A DNA stretch of 64,000 nucleotides from Dysgonomonas sp. Marseille-P4361 (GCF_900343125.1 NZ_OPYL01000005.1:124001-188000); one strand, 5' to 3'; shown: positions 45,486-54,803, counted from the stretch's first letter. The notes: generated from the letters alone by a model not told the origin. Program-made: numbers and translations.

Positions 45486-46058
45486 ATGTTGAATATTGTT
45501 ATTTTTGGAGCACCGGGTTCGGGAAAAGGAACTCAGAGTGAAAATTTAATTAAGAGATACAACTTAGCACACATTTCTACAGGTGATGTATTACGTGCAG
45601 AAATGAAAAATGGTACAGAATTAGGAAAGTTAGCTGAAGGTTATATCGCTAAAGGACAGTTGGTTCCAGACGATGTTGTAATTGGTATGCTAGCAAATGT
45701 GTTAGATACAAAAAAAGATGCAGCAGGTGTTATTTTCGATGGATTTCCTCGTACAATACCTCAAAGCGATGCGTTGGATGAGATGTTGAAAGAAAGAGGT
45801 CAGGAAGTTTCTATTGTTGTAAGCTTAGAAGTTGAAGAGCCGGAATTGATTGAGCGTTTGATCAAACGAGGTCAACAATCAGGTCGTTCTGATGACAATA
45901 TGGAAACAATAAAATCACGTCTTGACGTATATAAAAATCAAACATCACCTCTAAAAGAACACTACGAGAAAACTGGAAAACTGGCTTCTATCAAAGGTGT
46001 AGGTACAGTTGATGAAATCTTCGAGCGTATAGCAGAGGCTGTAGATAAAATAAAATAA
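45486..46058 (+). CDS. adk: Adenylate kinase
   Basis: Interconverts ATP + AMP with 2 ADP. The P-loop is GAPGSGKGT (residues 8-16), the AMP site includes HISTGDVLRAE and DGFPRTIPQ, and the LID is the short form (RGQQSGRSDDN) without zinc cysteines. The upstream frame extends to a TTG at 45450, but the ATG at 45486 gives the standard start MLNIVIFGAPGSGKG. It is probably co-transcribed with hpt; a long hairpin separates it from obg. Confidence 0.97.
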   Translation: MLNIVIFGAPGSGKGTQSENLIKRYNLAHISTGDVLRAEMKNGTELGKLAEGYIAKGQLVPDDVVIGMLANVLDTKKDAAGVIFDGFPRTIPQSDALDEMLKERGQEVSIVVSLEVEEPELIERLIKRGQQSGRSDDNMETIKSRLDVYKNQTSPLKEHYEKTGKLASIKGVGTVDEIFERIAEAVDKIK

Positions 46059-46071
46059 AAATAAATGTGCA

Positions 46072-46105
46072 AAAGGAAGTTATAGGACATCTTATAGCTT
46101 CCTTT
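46072..46105 (+). terminator. Hairpin between adk and obg
   Basis: A 15-bp stem with two wobbles (46072-46086 with 46091-46105) and a four-base loop; only a weak T-run follows, so it may reduce rather than stop transcription into obg. Confidence 0.6.
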
Positions 46106-46171
46106 GTCATCTAAAAGCATAAGGAGTGCTTAATACAAAAGAGGAATTCTTTTGTATTATAAAAAAGAAAT

Positions 46172-47344
46172 ATGGCAGATTCAAATTTTATAGATTACGT
46201 CAAAATATATTGCCGATCGGGTAAAGGTGGTCGTGGCTCGACCCATTTCCGTCGTGAAAAATACATTCCCAAAGGAGGACCTGATGGTGGTGACGGAGGA
46301 AATGGGGGAGACATTATATTGCGAGGAAATCGTAATATGTGGACCTTGCTGTATTTAAAATTTCAACGTCACATACTGGCAGGGCATGGCGAGGGTGGTT
46401 CCAGACGTATGAGTACTGGAAAAAGTGGAGAGTCTAAAATAATAGAAGTACCATGTGGAACAGTTGCTTATGATGCCGAAACCGGAGAATATTTGTGCGA
46501 TGTAACAGAAGACGGACAAGAGGTGATCTTGCTGAAAGGAGGTCGTGGAGGTAGAGGAAATACTCACTTCAAGACACCTACCAATCAAGCTCCGCGTTAT
46601 GCTCAGCCTGGAGAACCTTACGAAGAACGTCGTGTAATCTTTGAATTGAAAGTTTTGGCCGATGTTGGTCTGGTTGGATTTCCCAATGCAGGTAAATCGA
46701 CCTTGCTTTCGGTTGTTTCTGCTGCCAAACCTAAAATAGCAAATTATCCGTTTACAACACTTGAGCCAAAGATTGGTATTGTTGGTTATCGAGATTATAA
46801 ATCTTTCGTTATGGCTGATATACCAGGTATTATCGAAGGTGCTAGTGAAGGAAAGGGGTTAGGCTTGAGATTCTTACGTCATATAGAGCGTAATTCACTG
46901 CTACTATTCATGATAGAAGCTGAAGCGAAAGATATTCATGCAGAATATAGAATTTTGTTTAATGAACTAGCAAACTATAATCCGGAGCTTTTAGACAAGA
47001 GACGTGTTTTGGCTATTACTAAGTCTGATATGTTGGATGAAGAACTGATGCAGGCTTTGTCTGAAGATTTACCTGACATACCTCATATCTTTATTTCTTC
47101 TATAACCGGTATGGGGATTACCGAACTGAAAGACTTGTTATGGAGAGAGCTAAATGCAGATGGAGAGTATAAAAAATCATTTGAAATATCTCACCGAAAT
47201 CTGGATATAAAACAGATTGAGTTTGATGAGGATGAAGATGAAATTCCGGAAGATGATTATGTTGAGGACGATTGGGATGATGAAGACGATGATGACTTTG
47301 ATGCAGAGTTTTATTACGAAGAAGATTTGGATAAGATAGAATAA
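46172..47344 (+). CDS. obg: GTPase Obg/CgtA
   Basis: Essential ribosome-assembly GTPase. The N-terminal Obg fold is glycine-rich (about residues 1-158: [20 protein letters not shown], then [12 protein letters not shown]); the G domain has G1 [13 protein letters not shown]3 [12 protein letters not shown] and G4 ITKSDM. The C-terminus is a highly acidic tail (from about 350, mostly Asp and Glu) in place of the OCT domain of some bacteria. It is the third gene of hpt-adk-obg and ends at a strong terminator. Confidence 0.97.
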   Translation: MADSNFIDYVKIYCRSGKGGRGSTHFRREKYIPKGGPDGGDGGNGGDIILRGNRNMWTLLYLKFQRHILAGHGEGGSRRMSTGKSGESKIIEVPCGTVAYDAETGEYLCDVTEDGQEVILLKGGRGGRGNTHFKTPTNQAPRYAQPGEPYEERRVIFELKVLADVGLVGFPNAGKSTLLSVVSAAKPKIANYPFTTLEPKIGIVGYRDYKSFVMADIPGIIEGASEGKGLGLRFLRHIERNSLLLFMIEAEAKDIHAEYRILFNELANYNPELLDKRRVLAITKSDMLDEELMQALSEDLPDIPHIFISSITGMGITELKDLLWRELNADGEYKKSFEISHRNLDIKQIEFDEDEDEIPEDDYVEDDWDDEDDDDFDAEFYYEEDLDKIE

Positions 47345-47347
47345 ACG

Positions 47348-47379
47348 AAAAAGCCGGACAAGTATTTGTCCGGCTTTTT
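47348..47379. terminator. Terminator of obg
   Basis: A 14-bp perfect stem (47348-47361 with 47366-47379) flanked by A and T runs, so it may serve the convergent gene too. Confidence 0.92.
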
Positions 47380-47394
47380 CATTATAAGAACATA

Positions 47395-47919
47395 TTAGTC
47401 AAATTGTTTCTTTATTTTCTTAAGCCTCTCTTTTTCTTCTTTGTACGCTTTTTTTAAGGCTTTCTCTTGATTCTTTCTTTCCGATTTACTCAATAGCGGA
47501 TTGTCCTCAATCTTATCTTTTTCCGCTTCATATCTTTCTTCTAGAGCATCTATTTGGTCATCTATTCTGTCAGATATAGCATCTTCGTAATCTTCATTAT
47601 CCTTTCTATCATATTTTTTGTCAAAATATTTTACTTGATCTTTAGAAAGAAGTTTTTGAATTTCTTTTCTGTATTTAATAGCAGCTTCTCTTTTTTTCTG
47701 CCCTTTTTCTCTTCCAGTAAGTAATCTGCTCTTTCCTATTTCTTGAAATAACTGGCTTCTTTCCTTTTTCAATTTCTTTATTTTTTCAATCTGTTGGGAA
47801 GAAAGTTGATAATCTTGATAGTATTCTCCTCCTTTGTAGTAGTTTTCTAAACTTGGCTCTTGAGCATTTGCGATTGCTACGAATGCAAAAGAAAGTAGTA
47901 ATAGTAAAGTTTTTTTCAT
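47395..47919 (-). CDS. Secreted Lys/Glu-rich helical protein, Spy/CpxP-like in style
   Basis: A signal peptide (MKKTLLLLLSFAFVAIANAQ) precedes 154 residues that are almost wholly charged helix (KKLKKERSQLFQEIGKSRLL, then EALKKAYKEEKERLKK-type repeats). The segment DYQLSSQQIEKIKKLKKE followed by YRKEIQKLLSKDQVKYFDK recalls the LTxxQ pattern of periplasmic Spy/CpxP chaperones, but I cannot confirm the family. It sits on the opposite strand between obg and pgeF, sharing the obg terminator. A periplasmic chaperone or metal-stress role is only a suggestion. Confidence 0.7.
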   Translation of the reverse strand: MKKTLLLLLSFAFVAIANAQEPSLENYYKGGEYYQDYQLSSQQIEKIKKLKKERSQLFQEIGKSRLLTGREKGQKKREAAIKYRKEIQKLLSKDQVKYFDKKYDRKDNEDYEDAISDRIDDQIDALEERYEAEKDKIEDNPLLSKSERKNQEKALKKAYKEEKERLKKIKKQFD

Positions 47920-48029
47920 AATGTAATATATCTAATATTTGTTGTACGCTGATAAGACGACAAATCTAATCAAAAGTTTAGTATGTTTAGGTATTATAAC
48001 ATGCTTTGTGTAAAATTAACAAAATAGAA

Positions 48030-48827
48030 ATGGAAGATAAAGTGAACTTTTTGACTTTTAAAGCCCTTCAGAAATATGATTTAACTCACTTCGTAACAAC
48101 TATATGCGGTGGAGTCAGTAATGGTAATTATTCAACATTCAATCTAAGCCTGTATAGTGGCGACGAAATTGATGCTGTTGCTGAGAATAGAGAACGTTTA
48201 GCAGATACTTTAGGTATTCTCGAAGAAGATATACTGGTTCCTTACCAAACACACGAAGATAAAATATTGCTTATAGACGAAGCATTTCTTGAAAAATCAG
48301 ATTTAGAAAAAGTAAAGCTTCTAAATGGAGTGGATGCACTTATTACTAATCAGAAGAATATTTGTATTGGTGTAACTACAGCAGATTGTGTTCCTGTATT
48401 GCTTTACGATCCAGTAAGAAACATATTTTCCGCTGTTCATGCAGGGTGGAAAGGTACAGTTTTGCGAATTGTGGAGAAGGTTATTGATACGATGGTTTAT
48501 ACATTTGAGTGCTCTCCTTCTGATATAAAAGCTGGGATTGGACCTTGTATCTCTCAGCCTCATTTCGAAGTGGGTAAAGAAGTCGTTCAAGCTTTTGTTG
48601 AAGCGGGATTTCCTATGGAAAAGATAGGTGTGAGAAACTCAAACTCAGGTAAGATGCATATTGATCTTAGTTTAGCTAATAAATATTCTTTAATCGAAAA
48701 AGGAGTTTTGCCGGAGCATATAGAAACGTCTAATTTGTGTACTTTTGCAAATCCTGATAAATTCTTTTCGGCACGCAGACAAACTATCCATTCGGGGCGT
48801 ATGCTGTCAGGAGGATTTTTGAAGTAA
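48030..48827 (+). CDS. pgeF: Peptidoglycan editing factor PgeF (polyphenol oxidase / YfiH family)
   Basis: A laccase-domain enzyme that in E. coli removes incorrectly made UDP-MurNAc-L-Ser. The copper/zinc-site pattern is complete: TTADCVPVLLYDP (Cys), AVHAGWKGTVLRIVEKV (His) and GIGPCISQPHFEVG (Cys and His), with FFSARRQTIHSGRML at the end. The frame is open from a TTG at 48006, but the ATG at 48030 (MEDKVNF) is the sensible start. aguA follows 40 bases downstream and may be read with it. Confidence 0.92.
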   Translation: MEDKVNFLTFKALQKYDLTHFVTTICGGVSNGNYSTFNLSLYSGDEIDAVAENRERLADTLGILEEDILVPYQTHEDKILLIDEAFLEKSDLEKVKLLNGVDALITNQKNICIGVTTADCVPVLLYDPVRNIFSAVHAGWKGTVLRIVEKVIDTMVYTFECSPSDIKAGIGPCISQPHFEVGKEVVQAFVEAGFPMEKIGVRNSNSGKMHIDLSLANKYSLIEKGVLPEHIETSNLCTFANPDKFFSARRQTIHSGRMLSGGFLK

Positions 48828-48867
48828 TATTCATATATTTGTTATAGGCATAAATAAAATTCATAAA

Positions 48868-49908
48868 ATGAATCACTCTATACTTTTACCTTCCGAATGG
48901 CATCCGCAAAGTGCGATTCAGTTAACATGGCCTCATTTCGATACAGATTGGGGATATATGTTAGAGGAAGTGACCGCATGTTTTGTCAACATAGCAACAG
49001 AAATTCTAAAACGTCAAAAACTTATTGTTGTATGCAATAGCGCTGATGCAGTAAAGTTTGAACTTAAAGAATCTGAAAAATATTTTGAAAATCTACAATT
49101 GATTGAATTACCTACTAATGATACTTGGGCTCGTGATCATAGTGTAATATCTGTGATAAAAAATGGGAGAAAGTGCATTTATGATTTTACATTCAATGGT
49201 TGGGGACTGAAATTTGCTTCAAATTATGACAATCAGATAAACAGAGGCCTTTATTCCAATAGTATTTTTAATTCGGATGTGGAATATGAAAACAGAAAAG
49301 ACTTTGTTCTCGAAGGAGGAGGTATTGAATCGGACGGTAAAGGAACTTTATTAACGACTTCCGAATGCTTATTGTCTCCTAACCGGAATTCTTACTTGTC
49401 AAAAGATGGAGTAGAGGATTATCTTAAAGAGATATTTGGGCTTGATAGAGTCCTGTGGTTAGATCATGGCTATTTGGCAGGGGATGATACTGACAGCCAT
49501 ATCGATACGTTGGCTCGCTTCTGTGATGAGCATACGATTACATATGTAAAATGCGAAGATAAAGAAGATGAACATTACGAAGCGTTAGCCAAAATGGAAG
49601 CTCAACTGAAAACTTTTGTCGATTACAAAGGTAACCCTTATGACTTAATTCCATTGCCAATGGCAAAGGCCGTTTACGATGAAGATAATGAACGATTGCC
49701 AGCTACCTATGCCAACTTCTTGATTATGAATGATGCTGTCCTTCTTCCGATTTATAACAACAAAGAGAAAGATGAAGAAGCTGTGCGTCAGTTGGCAAAA
49801 GCCTTTCCTACACGGGAAATTGTGGTAATCGACTGTTCTTCGCTTATCAAGCAGCATGGATCGCTTCACTGTGTGACAATGCAATACCCTGAAAACTTTA
49901 TCCGATAG
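48868..49908 (+). CDS. aguA: Agmatine deiminase
   Basis: Converts agmatine to N-carbamoylputrescine, the first step of the agmatine route to putrescine. The pentein-fold signatures are present: NDTWARDHSVISV (substrate Asp), FVLEGGGIESDG, DDTDSHIDTLARF with the catalytic His, and the nucleophilic Cys335 in HGSLHCVTMQYPE near the C-terminus. The 346 residues match the usual length. The broken small gene follows eight bases after the stop and aguB comes next, so this is a putrescine biosynthesis operon. Confidence 0.95.
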   Translation: MNHSILLPSEWHPQSAIQLTWPHFDTDWGYMLEEVTACFVNIATEILKRQKLIVVCNSADAVKFELKESEKYFENLQLIELPTNDTWARDHSVISVIKNGRKCIYDFTFNGWGLKFASNYDNQINRGLYSNSIFNSDVEYENRKDFVLEGGGIESDGKGTLLTTSECLLSPNRNSYLSKDGVEDYLKEIFGLDRVLWLDHGYLAGDDTDSHIDTLARFCDEHTITYVKCEDKEDEHYEALAKMEAQLKTFVDYKGNPYDLIPLPMAKAVYDEDNERLPATYANFLIMNDAVLLPIYNNKEKDEEAVRQLAKAFPTREIVVIDCSSLIKQHGSLHCVTMQYPENFIR

Positions 49909-49916
49909 TAGTTGTT

Positions 49917-50141
49917 ATGAAAGATCAGAAAGCATTGTTATTCAGATGTCTTCGGAATGATATTCCGGCGATGGTATTTTCGGGCAACGATATTTTATTT
50001 CTACCTCTGTTGAAGAAATATTATCAGGATGCTAAAGAAGCCGGATGTACACAAGAGTTTTTAGACGATATATAATTAAGGATAGAAGAGTTTGAGAAAC
50101 ATATTGAGATGTCTCCCGAAACAATTAAATTACCAGATTGA
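49917..50141 (+). pseudogene. Small gene of unknown function interrupted by an in-frame TAA (agu operon)
   Basis: The ATG at 49917 opens 52 codons (MKDQKALLFRCLRND and onward to QEFLDDI) ended by TAA at 50073-50075. The same frame then continues for 21 codons (LRIEEFEKHIEMSPETIKLP and one more) to a TGA at 50139-50141, two bases before the aguB ATG. The second part keeps a helical, well-behaved composition and its end fits operon spacing, so the original gene probably ran 74 codons and has one nonsense change; a sequencing error or suppression is also possible. From memory, small proteins of this kind occur between aguA and aguB in relatives, but I cannot confirm it here. A functional 52-residue product remains possible. 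Confidence 0.55.
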
Positions 50142-50143
50142 TT

Positions 50144-51019
50144 ATGAAAATTGGATTAATACAACAAGCTAATACGTCTGACGTACAAAAAAATATAGAA
50201 GGCTTAAAAGATAAAATAAGAAAAGCCGCAGCACAAGGTGCAGAACTGATCGTTTTGCAAGAGTTACACAACTCATTGTACTTCTGTCAGATCGAGGATA
50301 CTAATATTTTCGATTTGGCAGAGACAATTCCAGGCCCATCTACCAATGAGTTTGGAGCATTGGCTAAAGAATTGGGTGTCGTTATTGTTCTCTCTTTATT
50401 CGAACGTAGAGCGCCGGGACTGTATCACAACACGGCAGTTGTAATGGAAAAAGATGGAACTATTGCCGGTAAATACCGCAAAATGCATATTCCAGATGAT
50501 CCTGCATATTACGAAAAATTCTACTTTACGCCGGGTGACTTAGGCTTCAAACCTATCGAAACTTCTGTAGGAAAACTAGGCGTTTTGGTTTGTTGGGATC
50601 AATGGTATCCCGAAGCAGCACGTTTGATGGCAATGGCGGGAGCCGATTTATTGATATATCCTACTGCTATCGGTTGGGAATCGACAGATACAGATGCCGA
50701 AAAAACGCGCCAACTGGGAGCTTGGGTTATTTCTCAACGAGGACATGCCGTAGCTAATGGGTTGCATGTTGTCTCTGTAAATCGCACAGGTTATGAACCA
50801 GATCCTTCGGGGCAAACAAATGGCATCACATTCTGGGGAAATAGCTTTGTAGCTGGTCCTCAAGGTGAAATCTTATGGGAAGGATCAAATGATAAAGAAG
50901 AGGTGCAGTTGGTTGAAATAGATATTGCTCGTTCGGAGCAGGTGCGCCGTTGGTGGCCATTCTTTAGAGACAGACGAATTGATGCTTTCGGTGATTTGAC
51001 GAAACGTTTTATCGATTGA
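50144..51019 (+). CDS. aguB: N-carbamoylputrescine amidase
   Basis: Nitrilase-superfamily enzyme hydrolysing N-carbamoylputrescine to putrescine, CO2 and ammonia. Counting from the ATG at 50144, the catalytic triad is Glu40 (LQELHNSLYFC), Lys112 (YRKMHIPDDP) and Cys149 (VLVCWDQWYPE). The substrate-specific stretches PTAIGWE and GNSFVAGPQGEIL also fit this subfamily. A TTG at 50138 opens the frame two codons earlier but overlaps the preceding stop. The AlkC-like gene follows four bases after the stop. Confidence 0.95.
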   Translation: MKIGLIQQANTSDVQKNIEGLKDKIRKAAAQGAELIVLQELHNSLYFCQIEDTNIFDLAETIPGPSTNEFGALAKELGVVIVLSLFERRAPGLYHNTAVVMEKDGTIAGKYRKMHIPDDPAYYEKFYFTPGDLGFKPIETSVGKLGVLVCWDQWYPEAARLMAMAGADLLIYPTAIGWESTDTDAEKTRQLGAWVISQRGHAVANGLHVVSVNRTGYEPDPSGQTNGITFWGNSFVAGPQGEILWEGSNDKEEVQLVEIDIARSEQVRRWWPFFRDRRIDAFGDLTKRFID

Positions 51020-51023
51020 TGTA

Positions 51024-51824
51024 ATGTCAGAAATACCTATAGATATACTAAATAGAAAAGGAGTAACTAAACTTTGCTATTTGACAGATGAGATTAGAAA
51101 CCTGCTAAACGCAGGTTTAATCGCTTCTGTAAATCTGATAGAATGGCTATCGGTAGATCATCAACTTCTTGTAAAAGCGGTTTTGCCTGCAGAATATCAT
51201 GCCGACTGTTTAGCTGCTATAGGTGGTCTGAATCAAAGGACAGCAATGAAATGTATTCCTGTTGTAGGGGAAACCCTATATAATAGAGGGGTAGATATAA
51301 ATTCACCTTTATTCCAAGAATTAAGATCGCATGCATCCGACTCTGTTCGTTGTTGGGCAACTTATATTATTGGATTGGATGAAAAATTGTCAATAGAGGA
51401 TAAACTAAAAAAGATCAAATCTTTTGCTGCAGATGATAATTTTGGAGTAAGGGAGATAGCTTGGATGGCTGTTCGTAAGGATATAGATGCCCATCTTGAA
51501 ACTGCAATTGAAATTTTATCCGAATGGGTAATGGAGGAGAGTCCATATGTAAGAAGATTCGCAACAGAATCTACTCGCCCAAGAGGAGTTTGGTGTAAGC
51601 ATATTGATAAACTAAAGGAAGAGCCTCAGTTGGCAATTTGTCTTTTGGAACCTCTAAAATCAGATCCTCATAAATATGTACAAGATAGTGTCGCCAATTG
51701 GTTGAATGATGCCAGCAAAACTCGTCCCGATTTTGTAAGAAATATATGTGAAAAGTGGCTGAATGAAACTGATTCAAAAGAAACAAAATATATAGTAAAG
51801 AAAGCTTTGAGAAGTATAAATTGA
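51024..51824 (+). CDS. DNA alkylation-repeat protein, AlkC-like
   Basis: A 266-residue HEAT-like repeat protein. Repeats are visible at about 97-115 (HASDSVRCWATYIIGL), 136-155 (DDNFGVREIAWMAVRKDI), 170-190 (EESPYVRRFATESTRPRGVW) and 210-240 (DPHKYVQDSVANWLNDASKT). The TESTRPRGVW and DSVANWLND segments match what I know of the AlkC branch of alkylpurine DNA glycosylases, which release alkylated bases such as 3-methyladenine. Catalytic residues cannot be verified by eye. Its place directly after aguB, with a four-base gap, suggests co-transcription with putrescine synthesis. Confidence 0.8.
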   Translation: MSEIPIDILNRKGVTKLCYLTDEIRNLLNAGLIASVNLIEWLSVDHQLLVKAVLPAEYHADCLAAIGGLNQRTAMKCIPVVGETLYNRGVDINSPLFQELRSHASDSVRCWATYIIGLDEKLSIEDKLKKIKSFAADDNFGVREIAWMAVRKDIDAHLETAIEILSEWVMEESPYVRRFATESTRPRGVWCKHIDKLKEEPQLAICLLEPLKSDPHKYVQDSVANWLNDASKTRPDFVRNICEKWLNETDSKETKYIVKKALRSIN

Positions 51825-51875
51825 GAAGATCATTTTTACTAGCATTCTCTATGTATTTTAATGATATAAACCTTA

Positions 51876-53072
51876 ATGGAGCTTAAACAAGATATACATA
51901 AAACATACCTTTCTAAAAAGACACTCTGGCTGATGACAGTAGGAGCGGGACTTGTGGTAGCGAATAACTACTACAATCAACCCCTTTTAGGTATGATTGC
52001 CCGAGAACTGCAAGTCAGCGAAGAGGCGGTTAGTCGTATCTCTATGTTCACTCAGATTGGCTATGCTTTTGGTTTGTTACTTATTGTTCCTTTGGGTGAT
52101 ATGTTCAAACGGAAGAAAATCATCTTGGGTAGTTTTGGATTGAATATCTTGATGCTTCTTTCTTTTGGCTTGGGTAATAGCCTTTCTGTATTGCTTATAT
52201 CCAGTCTGTTGATAGGTGTTACTTCGGTTGTTCCTCAGATGTTTGTGCCTATTGCGGCACAGTTATCTGCGCCCGAAGATAAAGATCGGAATGTCGCAAC
52301 AGTAATGAGTGGGCTTCTGGTCGGAATACTAGGTTCCAGACTGATTAGCGGTTGGGTAGGAGAGTTACTTGGTTGGCGCGAAATGTTTTATATTGCCGGG
52401 GGAATAATCTTTATATTAGGAGTGTTAATCTTCTTTCTTCTGCCTGATATAAAACCTACATTTTCGGGAACTTATAAAAAGTTGATGACTTCTATTCTCC
52501 ATTTTGCCCGAACTATTCCAAGTTTGCAATTGGCATCTGTTCGAGGCGGGCTAGCTTTGGCTTCATTCTCTGCTTTTTGGACTACATTAACTTTTCATTT
52601 AGAGCAACCTCCTTTCAATGCGGGAAGTGATGTGGCTGGTACGCTTTCTATCTTTGGTATAGCAGGGGCATTGTCTGCTTCTTTGGTTGGTAAATTGTCT
52701 AATAAGGTGAATAAAGCTCATATGATTACTGTAGCTATATCGTTAATGATTATCTCATGGCTGATATTCGGTGGTGCAGGCTATACGTATATAGGACTTA
52801 TTGCCGGTATAATTTTAGTAGATATGGGGCTGCAATCGACTCATGTATCCAATCAAACAATAGTTTTTTCCACTCACCCCGAAGCAAGTAACCGACTCAA
52901 TGCAGTGTATATGACATCTTATTTTATAGGTGGCTCACTGGGTACTTATATGGGCGGTATGGCATGGGGGAGATATGGTTGGAATGGAGTAGTGGTAGTA
53001 GGAGGAATGTTTGCCCTACTGTGTCTGATTATACATCTGTTGTTTTGCAATAAAAAGAAGTATCAGGTATAA
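51876..53072 (+). CDS. MFS transporter
   Basis: A twelve-helix major facilitator of 398 residues. The start (NNYYNQPLLGMIARELQVSE) and the loop 2-3 motif GDMFKRKKI resemble DHA1-type exporters of the YnfM/YgaY-like group (NNYYNQPLL is typical of them). A second signature near helix 5 reads GLLVGILGSRLISGW. The export substrate is unknown. It ends one base before the convergent glycosyltransferase-like gene, so no terminator fits between them. Confidence 0.9.
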   Translation: MELKQDIHKTYLSKKTLWLMTVGAGLVVANNYYNQPLLGMIARELQVSEEAVSRISMFTQIGYAFGLLLIVPLGDMFKRKKIILGSFGLNILMLLSFGLGNSLSVLLISSLLIGVTSVVPQMFVPIAAQLSAPEDKDRNVATVMSGLLVGILGSRLISGWVGELLGWREMFYIAGGIIFILGVLIFFLLPDIKPTFSGTYKKLMTSILHFARTIPSLQLASVRGGLALASFSAFWTTLTFHLEQPPFNAGSDVAGTLSIFGIAGALSASLVGKLSNKVNKAHMITVAISLMIISWLIFGGAGYTYIGLIAGIILVDMGLQSTHVSNQTIVFSTHPEASNRLNAVYMTSYFIGGSLGTYMGGMAWGRYGWNGVVVVGGMFALLCLIIHLLFCNKKKYQV

Positions 53073-53073
53073 A

Positions 53074-53922
53074 TTAGAACTTATCCTTGAACCAATACTT
53101 CACAGCCCATAACTTTCTGTATAGCTTTCTTAATCTGAAGCGGTGCTTATAGTGGTACTTGCTAGTATAGAATTTGTCGCGTCGAGCTTGTATCGGATAC
53201 TTATCCAATAAAGCCCAATCTCTCTGAAATATTTCGTTAGTTGATATTGCTGCAATGCCGTATTTCTTAGCGAGGATAGAATAGATACTCTGATCGTGCC
53301 TGTTCTCTACGAATCCCGGCAAATTAGGCTTGCGCGAAGGAGAATCTGTTGCTAAGCTATAATCGTCCAGATATGCCTGATACCAGTCTTTTACAAACTG
53401 TATCACTAACGGGCTTTTCTTGAAGAAAATTATAGTAGATTCGAATTGAGGAGTGTGAGTATACGATTTGTCGTCATAGACTCCGTAATACTCAAAGACA
53501 TCACCTTTAGTCCATTCATATTCGTAATACAATGTTTCGGGCATACCATTATAACTCTCTACCTGACTCTGTACACCGAGAATTCCAGTAGGCGTTTTAT
53601 CTACAATGTCGTAATATTCCAACAGTCGCTCACGTCCTTCTGGATTGAAATAACAGCCGATGTCGGAGTAGAGTAATACATCCCCATCGTCCATTTTTTC
53701 TAATAGTCGCAGTATGAAATAAGGCTTCCAACACCAATAGCCAAAGCCACGAGAATAAGGGATGAGGTATCGTCCCCATCTTTTGTAGAAGTCCTCGTCT
53801 AAGTTTTCTTGAGATATGGTGTGTACCTCATCAAATATATTCATGCTCTCGCACATCTTCCTAAAGCGAGGAAATCCTTCAGTAAGGTAATAGCTTCCGA
53901 ATGTACAAACAGCTCTTTTCAT
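53074..53922 (-). CDS. Putative glycosyltransferase (tandem copy 2)
   Basis: A 282-residue protein that looks like a GT-A type glycosyltransferase of the kind found in capsule clusters. Conserved stretches are KRAVCTFGSYYL at the start, GRYLIPYSRGFGYWCWKPYF, the presumed metal site GDVLLYSDIGCYF, YEYEWTKGDVFEYYGV, and VENRHDQSIYSILAKKYGI. The frame is open to 54024, but the ATG at 53922 overlaps the stop of the upstream paralogue in an ATGA arrangement and matches that paralogue's start (MRKIVCTF). The sugar, acceptor and even the exact family are unknown. Confidence 0.75.
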   Translation of the reverse strand: MKRAVCTFGSYYLTEGFPRFRKMCESMNIFDEVHTISQENLDEDFYKRWGRYLIPYSRGFGYWCWKPYFILRLLEKMDDGDVLLYSDIGCYFNPEGRERLLEYYDIVDKTPTGILGVQSQVESYNGMPETLYYEYEWTKGDVFEYYGVYDDKSYTHTPQFESTIIFFKKSPLVIQFVKDWYQAYLDDYSLATDSPSRKPNLPGFVENRHDQSIYSILAKKYGIAAISTNEIFQRDWALLDKYPIQARRDKFYTSKYHYKHRFRLRKLYRKLWAVKYWFKDKF

Positions 53923-54803
53923 CGGTGGTAAGTTTTTGGGTGTATCAAACTTTTGAAGAAATAGTTGACTCCCCAAAGTTTTCCGTAAATCTCTCTTAGT
54001 CTGAAGCGGTGGTTGTAATGCCACATGCTTTTATAATAAACTTCACGTTTAGCCCAGATAGGGTATTCTTGCATAATACTCCAATCGTAGTTGTCAAACT
54101 CATTTGGGCATAATTCGTTGCGTGAAAATTCCTCTATTTTATATTTTTTTGCTAAAATAGAAAAAATACTTTGATCGTGCCTGTTATCAGAAAAACCGGG
54201 TAAGTTAGGGGACTTTGAAGGTTTGTCTGTAATAAGGTCAAAATGATTGTATATAACTTCGAGCCATTCGGCAACAAAATTCATAACGAGAGGTGATTTC
54301 TTTAGAAAGATTACCGTTGCTTCAAATTGCCTTGATTGAGTATATTCTTCATTATCTCGTACACCAAAGTAATCGAATATATCGCCTTTAGTCCATTCAT
54401 ACTCAAAAAAAGCAAGTTCGGTTCTGTTATCTTTACTTTTTTCTTGTGTTCTGGCAGATAGTATTCCTGATTCAGACTGATTGACAATATCGAAATATTC
54501 TAATAGCCTGTCTTTCCCTTCGGTGTTGAATGCACATCCCAAATCTGTATAGAGGAGTATGTCTCCATCTTCCATTTTATCCAAAGTCTGTTTTATGACC
54601 AAGGGTTTCCATCCCCAATAGCCATAGCCTCTGGAATATGGATATAGAAAACGCCCATACTTCTTTCTGAACTTAGGATCCAAATCATTCTCGTCGTATG
54701 TATAAATCTTGTCGAAGAGATTGAATGACTCCGCCTCCTTAGTGTAACGGTCGAAACCTTTAGAAAGAGGATAATTGGCAAATGTGCATACTATTTTTCT
54801 CAT
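53919..54803 (-). CDS. Putative glycosyltransferase (tandem copy 1)
   Basis: A 294-residue paralogue of the following gene, sharing RKIVCTFANYPLSKGFDRY, GRFLYPYSRGYGYWGWKPLV, GDILLYTDLGCAFN (presumed DxG/DxD metal site), FEYEWTKGDIFDYFGV and SDNRHDQSIFSILAKKYKIE. The two are translationally coupled (ATGA overlap at 53919-53922). A TATTTTTG -7 box at 54823-54830 is embedded in the left arm of the terminator of the upstream macroglobulin gene. No polysaccharide cluster surrounds them, so the pair is an isolated module. Confidence 0.75.
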   Translation of the reverse strand: MRKIVCTFANYPLSKGFDRYTKEAESFNLFDKIYTYDENDLDPKFRKKYGRFLYPYSRGYGYWGWKPLVIKQTLDKMEDGDILLYTDLGCAFNTEGKDRLLEYFDIVNQSESGILSARTQEKSKDNRTELAFFEYEWTKGDIFDYFGVRDNEEYTQSRQFEATVIFLKKSPLVMNFVAEWLEVIYNHFDLITDKPSKSPNLPGFSDNRHDQSIFSILAKKYKIEEFSRNELCPNEFDNYDWSIMQEYPIWAKREVYYKSMWHYNHRFRLREIYGKLWGVNYFFKSLIHPKTYHR

